A stretch of DNA of 24,647 nt. Source: an uncultured bacterium (GTDB lineage: Bacteria > Planctomycetota > Uabimicrobiia > Uabimicrobiales > JABWCH01). Where the stretch lies: the NCBI GenBank assembly GCA_938003875.1, contig CALKWO010000229.1, positions 1 through 24,647 of the forward strand. Reading direction: 5' to 3'. Made by a program: the position numbers and the translations under genes. The notes under the pieces were generated by a model, which worked only from the letters and a program-made list of their open reading frames with translations, was not told where the DNA came from and did no database searches. Positions within the stretch are counted from its first letter, which is position 1, and each line of letters starts with the position of its first letter. This document shows positions 1 through 8,085 of the stretch, piece by piece.

Positions 1-90
1 TTTTTTTATACCCCTCTATTATCTCTTTAGCATACAAACAAGTCAAATCTTTTTTTCCCTAAAAAATACAATTTCCCTCAATCATGACGT

Positions 91-235
91 TTGTGTAAAA
101 AGTCCTGATAGTGCTTTTTCGTTATCATTATCATTATCATTCTCTTTATCTAAAACCTTTATAATTATAAAGATGCTTTCGATAACGAGAAAGAGAAAGA
201 TAACGATAACGACTCTTAAAAGACTTTTTACACAA
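91..235. repeat. Long imperfect inverted repeat with 14-bp perfect outer arms
   Basis: The outer arms are TTGTGTAAAAAGTC at 91-104 and its exact reverse complement at 222-235. Inside them, the left arm is built of hexamers of the TTATCA/TTCTCT kind (120-150) and the right arm carries matching GATAAC/GAGAAA hexamers (178-211), so most of the element can fold back. A 16-nt palindrome, CTTTATAATTATAAAG (157-172), sits at the centre. The element lies just beyond the 3' end of the minus-strand vWA gene. It could be a MITE-like non-autonomous element, a structured RNA, or a transcription-stopping fold. No clear target-site duplication touches the arms. The rest of 1-300 holds no gene that I can see. 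Confidence 0.7.
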
Positions 236-300
236 GCCTCAATCTTGTGTTATTAAACTCAGCTTAACACACATGACTTCAAAGACAACATTATCAAAAA

Positions 301-1311
301 TCAAATATTGCTAAATGCTGTGATATTGCTTAGATGATAGATATTGTCACTAAAATCTATACCATTCCATGAGCTATTACCTATTAAAATAGTATAAATC
401 TTATAGTTGTATTCTTTCTTCTTTTCCTCTAACTTTGCTCTGAAATTATTTGGTATAGAAGCGATTCCATCAGTCACCATTAAGATATCTGCATTGGAAA
501 AGGAATTTTCTGCAAGTAACTCTAAACATCTATTTAAAGGGGTAACAAAATCGGTTCCGCCTCCAAAAGAAAATATCAGAAATTCTAGCAAATTGTTTAA
601 AGCATTTCGATTTTGTGCTAGCTCTAGCTCCATTAAATTTCCAATACCACTAAATGCAATCATATAGCATTGTCTCTTTTCTCGAAGTGCTATTTTAACA
701 GATGCTAAAGTCACTGCTTTGGCTAGCCTTTCTGGCATACCTTGCATGCTTCCAGAGGTATCAATACATACAATAATAGGCCCTTTCCTTTTTTTCTTCT
801 TCTCTGATCTTGCTTTTTCTAAAACATTATTTTTCTTTGATATTAATCCTCTCAGTTCATAAGTTAATAGCCGATTTTCTATAAATTTAGCATAAAATAT
901 TTTTTTTAAGGTAGGTTGACTTAATTGAAAAAGCTCGCTTGGCAAAAGTCTCATTAAATCATTACTAAGATGTACACCATAAAGCTCGGAACGAGCCAAA
1001 GGAGAAATTTGTGTTTGATTTTTATTTTTTTGCTTTTCTTGGAATAAAAAATCTATGTCAAATTGTTCACTTTCTTTTAATCGCCCTAAAAGGCTAATGA
1101 GCTGTTCTAACTTTTTTTGGTTTTCCAGAAGACGAGAAATCTGCTCTAATTGCAGCCATTTTTGGCTATGGAGAATACCTTTGCATAAGTCCCATCCTAG
1201 CCCAGCCAATAATGATATTTCTCCAAATATATCAGCAATTTTTTGTAATTTTTGGTAGTATTCATCAAAAAATTTGTAAACACTTGCAAAAAAATCTTCC
1301 CATTTTTGCAA
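301..1311 (-). CDS. ViaA-like von Willebrand factor A domain protein
   Basis: Cytoplasmic vWA protein, 336 residues from a TTG start. The first ~100 residues are predicted helical/coiled-coil. The vWA domain begins near residue 177 with GPIIVCIDTSGSMQG, giving the MIDAS triad D184-x-S-x-S188; the partner residues are T253 in GGGTDF and D281 in VTDG, so metal binding looks intact. The stretch around the MIDAS and IALREKRQCYMIAFSG closely resembles E. coli ViaA, which works with the MoxR ATPase RavA. No MoxR gene is visible here; the large P-loop protein upstream is the only ATPase candidate in the operon. The annotated start is doubtful: the same frame stays open back to a stop at 1429-1431 and encodes coiled-coil-like sequence with no ATG, GTG or TTG, so the protein may start earlier at an unusual codon or follow a frameshift. 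It is the last gene of the viperin operon. Confidence 0.85.
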   Translation of the reverse strand: MQKWEDFFASVYKFFDEYYQKLQKIADIFGEISLLAGLGWDLCKGILHSQKWLQLEQISRLLENQKKLEQLISLLGRLKESEQFDIDFLFQEKQKNKNQTQISPLARSELYGVHLSNDLMRLLPSELFQLSQPTLKKIFYAKFIENRLLTYELRGLISKKNNVLEKARSEKKKKRKGPIIVCIDTSGSMQGMPERLAKAVTLASVKIALREKRQCYMIAFSGIGNLMELELAQNRNALNNLLEFLIFSFGGGTDFVTPLNRCLELLAENSFSNADILMVTDGIASIPNNFRAKLEEKKKEYNYKIYTILIGNSSWNGIDFSDNIYHLSNITAFSNI

Positions 1312-1432
1312 GTGTTTTTTTATAAATTCAACTTCTTTCTGTAACTCTTTAATAGCATACTGCGTTCCAGATAAATTTTTTTTTGAAAAAATAATATCTG
1401 CAATTTCTTTATTTCTATCAAATTTTTTCTAA

Positions 1433-1792
1433 CTAAAATGAAATTTTTATTTCTCTTGGCATATTCTCATTTAATGTTTTTTTTAATATATCTAAAGAAT
1501 AATGATGAGTTTCAATAGATACATTTTCTATTTTTATAGCTTTAGAAAAAGTCTCCATTTCTATAACTATAAAATCTTCATAAACATTTTTTATTTTTGA
1601 TATATCATCAACAGATCTATGCATCAAGGAATTTCCAGGTATATTATATATAAGGCATACTAACTCTTCATCTGTAAGATTTACATTTTGGGGTACATCA
1701 ATATATTTAAGAATTACTGCTGTTCCTTCTTTTTCTTTGTAACCGCATATTTTACCACTTAAAATTTTTAAAAAATCACAGTATTTATTCAT
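1433..1792 (-). CDS. Hypothetical 119-residue protein of the viperin operon
   Basis: I do not recognise this family. It starts with ATG preceded by GAGGAA and a 9-nt spacer, is AT-rich like its neighbours, and has no signal peptide or membrane segment. The sequence is mixed alpha/beta in character, with several short hydrophobic strands (TAVILKYIDV, EELVCLIYNI, FIVIEME) and an amphipathic C-terminal helix. It sits 79 nt after the large STAND-like gene and directly before the vWA gene, whose open frame begins within a few bases of this stop codon, so translational coupling is likely. From context it could be an adaptor or effector-associated module of the vWA/STAND system; this is inference only. 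Confidence 0.75.
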   Translation of the reverse strand: MNKYCDFLKILSGKICGYKEKEGTAVILKYIDVPQNVNLTDEELVCLIYNIPGNSLMHRSVDDISKIKNVYEDFIVIEMETFSKAIKIENVSIETHHYSLDILKKTLNENMPREIKISF

Positions 1793-1871
1793 ATTTATAA
1801 ATTCCTCTATTTTTAGTGAAATAAAATCTGAGAAGATTGCTATAAAATATTCTGATGTAACACGATGTTTT

Positions 1872-4800
1872 TTATGGCTGGTGCTTATACAAATTATTCA
1901 GCAAAACCTGCCAGAGTTTCTTTTCTTCTGGGTACTTTTGTAATCTCGTTTGCATGATGTCCACCATTTTCTTTTTACCTAGGTTAGCGCATGCTTTGAG
2001 TAGCTTTCTGGGAATATTAGGACAAACGAAATCTCTTTTAGGCTTTATATCAGAAGGCCAGTCTTCCCAAACAATATCTTCCTGGACTATGGCTTGTGCA
2101 TACCAGAAGTGGTGAACCATAGCAGCGAGATCGTTTGTGGTCATATAATTCCTAAGATAGAATTCCAAAGTTTGTTGCGATGCTTGCGTTTCTGCTAAAA
2201 AAAGATTAAAGGCTGTATTGGGATCTAATTCCTGTCTCATGACATGGATAAAAAAAGGAATCGCCTGATGTTGAGTCTTCTTTAAAATAGAAAGAAATAC
2301 ATTACTGTGAGGGTTGTGTCTATAAATCTGTAGCAACAGAACATCGAATAGAGCAAATCGCAAATAAGGGCTTTGGTTTTTCAGATAACAAGATACCATA
2401 TTTTCTGCCTCTTTTTCAAGAATTTCTCCTATATCTTTTGCACCATTGCCCAGAATTTTTTTTACAGATATTTCCAAGGAATTCATTAACCAATAGACTT
2501 CATCTTCAGGCAAATCTAAAGCTAAAAAATTTCCAAGCATGAAATCAAGGGCTTTCTGATGCAGTTCTACTCTGCTGCCAGGCAAAGCATCCAACAAAAA
2601 TTGCCATAATATCCTGTTTATCCTCTTTTGCCATATAGAAACAGGCGATTGCAGCATCTTTTGGATTTGCTTTTCGCACCACAGGATGTATTGAGAGAGG
2701 TAATTTTCCTCTAAAGACTGCAAGGCTTGGGAGCAGGCATAGGCAAATAATGCAAGCAAAAAAATACAATCTTTATCCCAGTCTAAAAATTGGGGGGGAC
2801 AAGATAAAAGAGATTTTATTGCCTCTATGTCCTTGTATACATCGCGATGGTAGATGAAAGGAGATGAGAAAGAAGTTTCCATTTCTTCTTCCCATCTTTC
2901 TAACATAGAAAAAAACGCAGGCTTTTTGTTATCTTTTTGTAAGATACATAGAATCCATGGCATAAAATGTTCATAAAAAAAACTTTTATGTTCATAAGCT
3001 TTGTATATTGTTTCCATCCGCTCTATCTGGATATCAGTATCTAGTGAGAGAAAAAAACGATTCAAAATAGAGAGAAAAATATCAAGTTCCTTGCGATGAA
3101 ATCCAAAGCTTTCTATGAGGGCTGGCCAAAGTTCTTTATGGGCACATTCTATTCGAGAGAAAAACCATATTGCCCAGCTATCATTGGCAACATCATATTT
3201 CACAACATGCTGAAGAATTTTACCCAGGATGGCAGCTTGAGGCGAAGAAAATATTTCGCTTCTCCCTTGAAGCTCCTGGGCTAAACAACGATCTAAAACA
3301 TCATTGTCTTTTGCCAACAAAAAAAACAAAGCAGAACGAGGAAAGGGATTAAAATAACTTTTAGCATATAAAAACTTTTCTTCTATAAGATACGCACTCC
3401 ATCTATCATATAAATGGGAATCTTTGTCTAAAATTGCTATTAGCTCAGAATAGATCGGAATTTTTTGAGAAATAGCAACATCTAACAAAGAATCGAATAA
3501 TAAATCTTTTTTGTTTTCTTCTAGCTCTTTCGCTAATAGCTCCATCATACAAATATAGCATTCTTTTCTTTCTTGGTAGCTTAATTTATTGAATTCTATA
3601 GAACTATATGCAATTCGATATATTTCAGGCTCAGCATTTTTGGGATATTTTGCTATATAATCCGAAAGGTACAATATCATTTCAATCTGTTTAACAAATT
3701 TCCATTTAGGAGAGGCTTCTTTATATAAAATTTCGATTCCCCATTCTACAATAGTCTTTTGTATTGTATCTTGGGCTTGCTCTATGATTGTATCATCTTC
3801 AGCATTATAATAGTGTAAGTCATTTGAGGATTTCCATCTGCGACTATACCAGGCTTCAAAAGACGAAAGGCAATTTCCGTATCTTTTTTCAGAGGCTTGT
3901 TTCCAGAATTCTAGCAATATTTTGCTATATCCTTCTAAATAGCTAAGGAAGTTGTCTAAAGTATGTGTGCTTTTAGATAAAAATTTTTCTACATAATGTT
4001 CCAACATTTGAGCGAGCAGCTCTAAAGCATTGGGGTCTTGCTGCAAATCTTTTTCAGACGATTCTTCTTCTAAGCGAAAGGGAATTTGTGTTGCTATCCA
4101 ATCAGTTTCTCTATAGACTTCCCAAAAAGTTTTTTCCAAGATATTATGGTATGCCTTGCTTTCTATATGGCTTGAAAGAATATCCAAAAAAGCTATGGTG
4201 TGTTTTATCCTTTGTTTACCATCGCAGAGATAAATAAAGGGAACTATATTAGAAGCTAGAGACGCTTTTTGTGGATTATACCAATGCATGATGCTTTCCA
4301 AGCTTTCGGATGTCAGCAAATCAGGATTTTCCTGCTTTATGAATTTCAAAATTTCTTCCATCATGGGTAAAGAACTGCATCTTAGTGTATCATATAAAAA
4401 GTGTCCCAAAAATTCTCGACGCTGTTCCAGACTGAGCTTTTTGTACCAGTTGAAAATTTCTGGGTCTTTGATATAGAAAGAAGCCAAAATACCAGGCAAT
4501 TCGGAAGATTTCCATCCTTCTGTGCCCTTTCCCAAATAGGCTCTGCACTCCTTATAATATCTCTCTAATATCCAATACCCTTTTTCTTGGCCGCTGATAA
4601 TATTGAGGGCATCAAGATTTCCCTTCTTTACAAGCCATTCTAGAGGCTCCCATTCCAACCTATCAGAACAAGATAGTGTTTCTTCGCTTAGGAAAATACT
4701 ATTTGTCCATGCGAACCAATCCGCCCTTGGTCCGTTTTCGTCGTAATACTCTGGATCTGTAATGGGAATCTTTAATGGAATGTAGGGTAGAGTTTCGCAA

Positions 4801-6857
4801 TATTTTTGAGATATTCTACGTAAACGAGCGAAATGGCGTTGTATAAAATTATGACGCAAGGATTGTGTGTACCAACGCCATTCTTCTTGTTTTATTCTAT
4901 TCCTTTTCTGATTTTGCGTTTGCTCTTCTTCCTGCGTTCTCCGACGTAAATGCTTATCCCAAAATTTCAAGATATACTCCCAGGATGTTTTTACATTTTG
5001 GAGAGAGACTAAATCCGTGGCAGATGCTGCTGTTAATACCCAGAGATGCCTTTGGGAAAGGGGTAGTTGTTCCAGAGTTTTTTGGAAATTTTTCTGCTGA
5101 ACAAGTTCTGGTACTATAGCAAATATCCTTTCTCCGATGCTATAGGCATCTATTATTTCGTCTTCTCCATGAAGCAAAATTTCAGGAAACAAAGGTTTTA
5201 AAAGATTTGCATCTGCCTTTTCCAGAACTTCACAAAACCATTGGGTCAAAACGTGTTTTTTTTGCCGATCTGTATTCCTGGAAAAATACCATGGAGACAT
5301 GTTAGCTTGAGATTCCTCATCTAAATCATCATAGCAAGGATATTTCCACAAAGGAAAGTCATGAAGCGTTTCCCATAGCTTTTGTCTATCAATGAATTTC
5401 CATGCCCAGAGAGAATCTTTGATTTTATCTATGTCTGTCTCTGGGTTGTCCAATTGTTTCCAGATGTCCTGAACCGTAGGAAGAGAAAGAGTTTCCTTTT
5501 TTCTGGCAATAACGAAATTCCATAAATCTTGCATAAATTGCTGCTCTGGCAAGATAAGAAATGACCCAGGATAGCGTTGGATTTCTTTTTTTTCTAGGCT
5601 TTCCTCTAACCATGCAATGGCAAATTCCGCTAAAATATTTTCCACTCTTTCTTTTTTATAAGGCAGAGTTTGTGGCAATAGCTTTTCCATTTTAAAGCAC
5701 AGGAGCTTGTTCAAGAGAGAATCCCATGTGCATTCGGACAAATCCCATTCTATATTACTATCGAGAAGAATTTTGACGATATTGGTAAAAGAATCCAATT
5801 CCTTGCACCATTCAGGAATGCTTTCTATTGGCTGCTTTTTATCAAAAGGAGACATTGTCGTTTTTTCGGGCTTTTTTATAAAATACTGTATTTTCTGCAA
5901 TATCGTATGATGGTCTGGATTGGCAGTGTATTTTTCTATTGTTTTAAGAACCTGAATAGCGGATTCGTCTTTTAAAAGTATTTTCATTTGGTAGGTAATA
6001 CAAGAGATTTTTTCTGCCTTCCTATATCTTTGATCATTCGATCTCTCTAGCTTTAAATCATTTAGAATATTTGCTAAATTTTCTTTCTCATCTACCATAA
6101 TGATAAGAGAATGCTTAGGAGAAGAAAAATCTCTTTGTGGTTTCTGTATTTTTTGGAACTCTTCTATCATTTGGGCACGCAAATCTTTTCTATCGCTGTC
6201 CAGCATCCAGATAGTTTTCTTATTACCTGTTTCCTGATTCAAACTTTCCTGGGCCATGTTCTTTTGGAAATATAGGTAAGACGTAGTTGCTTTGCTTTTT
6301 TCTTTTTTCTGAGATTGATAACGCAAATATTCTAAAAGCCTGGTTTTGCCAATTTTAGCTTGAATCACTAAAATTTGCCCGCCACTTTCGATTTGATCCC
6401 TGATTCTTTCCATCCCAGTCCCAATAAAATTCAAATCATAGCTTGATCTTCTATCTCCTGGTGATGCCAAAAAACATGGGTCTATCCAGCTTTCCTCTAA
6501 ATCCTTAAGATATATGGGAAAATGCGGATACATAAAGCTGCTGGCTTGAGATAAGGGAAGTTCCTGGCTATTCCTTTTAATCTCTAATACCCATTCTTCC
6601 AGCTCGTTCATGGAAATTCCTAGAGTTGTCAAAAATGCCTCACGTCTTTGCGAATCTTCCAAAAAATATTTGATTCTAGCAATCTCTTTTCCTTGTTTGA
6701 AGTAAGTAACCGATGATTGTACACTTCCCCTATCTTTTTTAGGCTCCTTGCCTAAATTTTTAGTTAAAGCCATGACAAATCCTTGCTTTTTCTTAAACTT
6801 TTCTTCCCAAAATAATTCCCAACATTCCTGCCATTTTTCATTTTCTGGATATTCCAT
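1872..6857 (-). CDS. Giant STAND-like P-loop protein with helical repeat C-terminus (1661 aa)
   Basis: The ATG at 6857 is chosen over an upstream in-frame codon at 6899 because it has GAGGAG nine bases before it and avoids a 20-nt overlap with the viperin gene. Residues 1-100 form a small helical region, possibly HTH-like (TLGISMNELEEWV). A P-loop NTPase module follows: LVIQAKIGKTRLLEYL (about 163-178) matches the STAND pattern GxxGiGKTrLL, but the first glycine is replaced by isoleucine. HSLIIMVDEKE (about 249-259) is a good Walker B. The remaining ~1350 residues are helical and unusually rich in W, L and E, suggesting an alpha-solenoid sensor or scaffold. No enzymatic effector domain is recognisable. 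It lies 22 nt downstream of the viperin stop and is co-oriented with the 119-aa and vWA genes. By analogy with STAND conflict ATPases it may sense infection; this is inference. Confidence 0.8.
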   Translation of the reverse strand: MEYPENEKWQECWELFWEEKFKKKQGFVMALTKNLGKEPKKDRGSVQSSVTYFKQGKEIARIKYFLEDSQRREAFLTTLGISMNELEEWVLEIKRNSQELPLSQASSFMYPHFPIYLKDLEESWIDPCFLASPGDRRSSYDLNFIGTGMERIRDQIESGGQILVIQAKIGKTRLLEYLRYQSQKKEKSKATTSYLYFQKNMAQESLNQETGNKKTIWMLDSDRKDLRAQMIEEFQKIQKPQRDFSSPKHSLIIMVDEKENLANILNDLKLERSNDQRYRKAEKISCITYQMKILLKDESAIQVLKTIEKYTANPDHHTILQKIQYFIKKPEKTTMSPFDKKQPIESIPEWCKELDSFTNIVKILLDSNIEWDLSECTWDSLLNKLLCFKMEKLLPQTLPYKKERVENILAEFAIAWLEESLEKKEIQRYPGSFLILPEQQFMQDLWNFVIARKKETLSLPTVQDIWKQLDNPETDIDKIKDSLWAWKFIDRQKLWETLHDFPLWKYPCYDDLDEESQANMSPWYFSRNTDRQKKHVLTQWFCEVLEKADANLLKPLFPEILLHGEDEIIDAYSIGERIFAIVPELVQQKNFQKTLEQLPLSQRHLWVLTAASATDLVSLQNVKTSWEYILKFWDKHLRRRTQEEEQTQNQKRNRIKQEEWRWYTQSLRHNFIQRHFARLRRISQKYCETLPYIPLKIPITDPEYYDENGPRADWFAWTNSIFLSEETLSCSDRLEWEPLEWLVKKGNLDALNIISGQEKGYWILERYYKECRAYLGKGTEGWKSSELPGILASFYIKDPEIFNWYKKLSLEQRREFLGHFLYDTLRCSSLPMMEEILKFIKQENPDLLTSESLESIMHWYNPQKASLASNIVPFIYLCDGKQRIKHTIAFLDILSSHIESKAYHNILEKTFWEVYRETDWIATQIPFRLEEESSEKDLQQDPNALELLAQMLEHYVEKFLSKSTHTLDNFLSYLEGYSKILLEFWKQASEKRYGNCLSSFEAWYSRRWKSSNDLHYYNAEDDTIIEQAQDTIQKTIVEWGIEILYKEASPKWKFVKQIEMILYLSDYIAKYPKNAEPEIYRIAYSSIEFNKLSYQERKECYICMMELLAKELEENKKDLLFDSLLDVAISQKIPIYSELIAILDKDSHLYDRWSAYLIEEKFLYAKSYFNPFPRSALFFLLAKDNDVLDRCLAQELQGRSEIFSSPQAAILGKILQHVVKYDVANDSWAIWFFSRIECAHKELWPALIESFGFHRKELDIFLSILNRFFLSLDTDIQIERMETIYKAYEHKSFFYEHFMPWILCILQKDNKKPAFFSMLERWEEEMETSFSSPFIYHRDVYKDIEAIKSLLSCPPQFLDWDKDCIFLLALFAYACSQALQSLEENYLSQYILWCEKQIQKMLQSPVSIWQKRINRILWQFLLDALPGSRVELHQKALDFMLGNFLALDLPEDEVYWLMNSLEISVKKILGNGAKDIGEILEKEAENMVSCYLKNQSPYLRFALFDVLLLQIYRHNPHSNVFLSILKKTQHQAIPFFIHVMRQELDPNTAFNLFLAETQASQQTLEFYLRNYMTTNDLAAMVHHFWYAQAIVQEDIVWEDWPSDIKPKRDFVCPNIPRKLLKACANLGKKKMVDIMQTRLQKYPEEKKLWQVLLNNLYKHQP

Positions 6858-6879
6858 GATATTTATCTCCTCTTGAATT

Positions 6880-7731
6880 TTAAAAAGAATAAAGACCACC
6901 CCTGGATAAAAATTTTTCTTGTGAAAAACCTACTTGCTGCAATGCTCTTGAGATACCTGCTACAAGAACAGGATCACTTTTTTTATAAAAGTTTTCTTTG
7001 TTTTGATAGAATCTTCCTTCAGAATCCATCATGATATAGGATTCGATCATCGCATCGTTATTTTCTGGCACTAAGCCGATATTTTGTTTCTCCAAATTTT
7101 TATGTTTCAGAATAAAATTGCTAAATTGTTCATTTGTAATGGCAAGTTCATCACAAACGCTATCGTTTTCTCCATGAATGTGCAAAAATTGGAAAATTTT
7201 CCATCTTTCTACACCACATTGTATTACAAAGTTCTTCATATCTTCTTGACAGTTTAGACTGGTAATTACAGAGTTTAATTTCATACGAATACGATGTTTT
7301 GAATTATTGGTATTAAAAGCTTTTATCATTTCAAAAGCGTGAATGGTAGAGGCTACATGCGTACCAGAGCCTCTTCCTAAATTTTTTTCTATCTTTTCAT
7401 CGGCACTATCACAACTGATACCAATCCAATGAAGGTAGTGTCCATATTTATCAAGCCATTCTTTTGTAACAAGCGTTCCATTGGTAACTACAGATGTCTT
7501 TAAACCGACTTTATAAGCATAATGAATCAAATCTCCTAGTAAAGGATGTAAAAATGGTTCTCCACCCGCAAAATTAATTTTTATAAAACCTTCACTTTGT
7601 AATTTTTTAAGAATTTCTAAAATCTGATCCCTCTGCAATTTATTCTTCTCTTGAGTATTGTAAAAATGAGCATAGCAAAATTTGCAGCGAAGATTGCAAA
7701 AATCAGTAAGATGAAAATTGACAGATACCAT
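6880..7731 (-). CDS. Prokaryotic viperin (pVip), radical SAM nucleotide dehydratase
   Basis: 283 residues, cytoplasmic. Viperins use SAM and a 4Fe-4S cluster to convert an NTP into its 3'-deoxy-3',4'-didehydro form, a terminator of viral RNA synthesis. The cluster motif C12-x3-C16-x2-C19 (CNLRCKFC) follows SVNFHLT. Further motifs match vertebrate viperin in order: INFAGGEPFL (52-61), VVTNGTL (81-87), ISCDS plus NLGRG (105-121), KLNSVIT (151-157), ERWKIFQFLHIHGEN (175-189), LVPENNDAMIESYIMMD (220-236) and FLSRGGLY (274-281). These distinguish viperin from MoaA and other radical SAM families. There is no amphipathic N-terminal helix, as expected for bacterial forms. The ATG has AAAGGA seven bases upstream. 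It heads an operon with a STAND-like ATPase, a 119-aa protein and a vWA protein; no nucleotide kinase is present. Which nucleotide it uses (CTP, GTP or UTP) cannot be read from the sequence. Confidence 0.94.
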   Translation of the reverse strand: MVSVNFHLTDFCNLRCKFCYAHFYNTQEKNKLQRDQILEILKKLQSEGFIKINFAGGEPFLHPLLGDLIHYAYKVGLKTSVVTNGTLVTKEWLDKYGHYLHWIGISCDSADEKIEKNLGRGSGTHVASTIHAFEMIKAFNTNNSKHRIRMKLNSVITSLNCQEDMKNFVIQCGVERWKIFQFLHIHGENDSVCDELAITNEQFSNFILKHKNLEKQNIGLVPENNDAMIESYIMMDSEGRFYQNKENFYKKSDPVLVAGISRALQQVGFSQEKFLSRGGLYSF

Positions 7732-7789
7732 CCCTGATTCCTTTCAAACAAAATAAGCTAAGAAATTTCTAGTTTCAAGAACTTTATAA

Positions 7790-7818
7790 AGTGTATATTC
7801 CCTATTTGAAAATGTCAA
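7790..7818 (-). promoter_or_regulatory. Candidate sigma70-type promoter of the viperin operon
   Basis: On the minus strand TTGACA (7813-7818) is followed by exactly 17 nt and TACACT (7790-7795), a 6/6 and a 4/6 match to -35 and -10. Transcription would begin near 7783, leaving about a 50-nt leader before the viperin ATG. A short palindrome CTTTATAAAG lies just downstream of the -10. Confidence 0.45.
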
Positions 7819-7826
7819 TTCAATAT

Positions 7827-7868
7827 TAGCAATAATAAAAAAGTAATATTGCGTAATAATATTGCTAA
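7827..7868. repeat. Repeated AATATTGC motifs with a 9-bp inverted repeat upstream of viperin
   Basis: AATATTGC occurs twice in direct orientation with 13-nt spacing (about 7845-7865), and TTAGCAATA (7827-7835) is the reverse complement of TATTGCTAA (about 7860-7868). The cluster lies just upstream of the candidate viperin promoter, where an operator or upstream activator site would be expected. The region is very AT-rich, so chance is a real alternative. Confidence 0.35.
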
Positions 7869-7881
7869 AAAATATAAAAAT

Positions 7882-7913
7882 AAAAGATAGAATGTATTAT
7901 TTTTTCTATCTTT
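7882..7913 (-). terminator. AT-rich stem-loop, possible terminator of the RtcR-like gene
   Basis: AAAGATAGAA (7883-7892) and TTCTATCTTT (7904-7913) form a 10-bp perfect stem with an 11-nt loop. Read on the minus strand it is followed by a T-rich run (TATTTTTATATTTTTT), consistent with a weak intrinsic terminator between the regulator gene and the viperin operon. The remainder of the 354-bp gap 7732-8085 contains no convincing ORF. Confidence 0.4.
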
Positions 7914-8085
7914 ATATATATGAATTTATTAGAATTTTTTTGATATAAATTTAAAAGGTTAGGAGTAAATAAGGCAAAAAATCAGGCCAGCCTTCAGACA
8001 TGAAAATAATGGCAGCGAAAATAGAAGAATAGAAAATTATAGTAGCGATCTAGTATACGAATATGTCTTCATTGGCGTTAAACCA

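Noticed and set aside
77..244. CCTCAATC direct repeat as a target-site duplication of the inverted-repeat element
   Set aside because: The left copy is not adjacent to the outer arm, so it does not have the geometry of a target-site duplication.
6858..6899. Upstream start for the giant STAND-like gene
   Set aside because: The ATG at 6857 has GAGGAG at good distance, and the longer form overlaps the viperin gene without its own SD.
6880..7731. MoaA- or SPASM-type radical SAM enzyme
   Set aside because: No C-terminal Cys clusters; the ordered viperin-specific motifs and RGGLY tail fit viperin instead.
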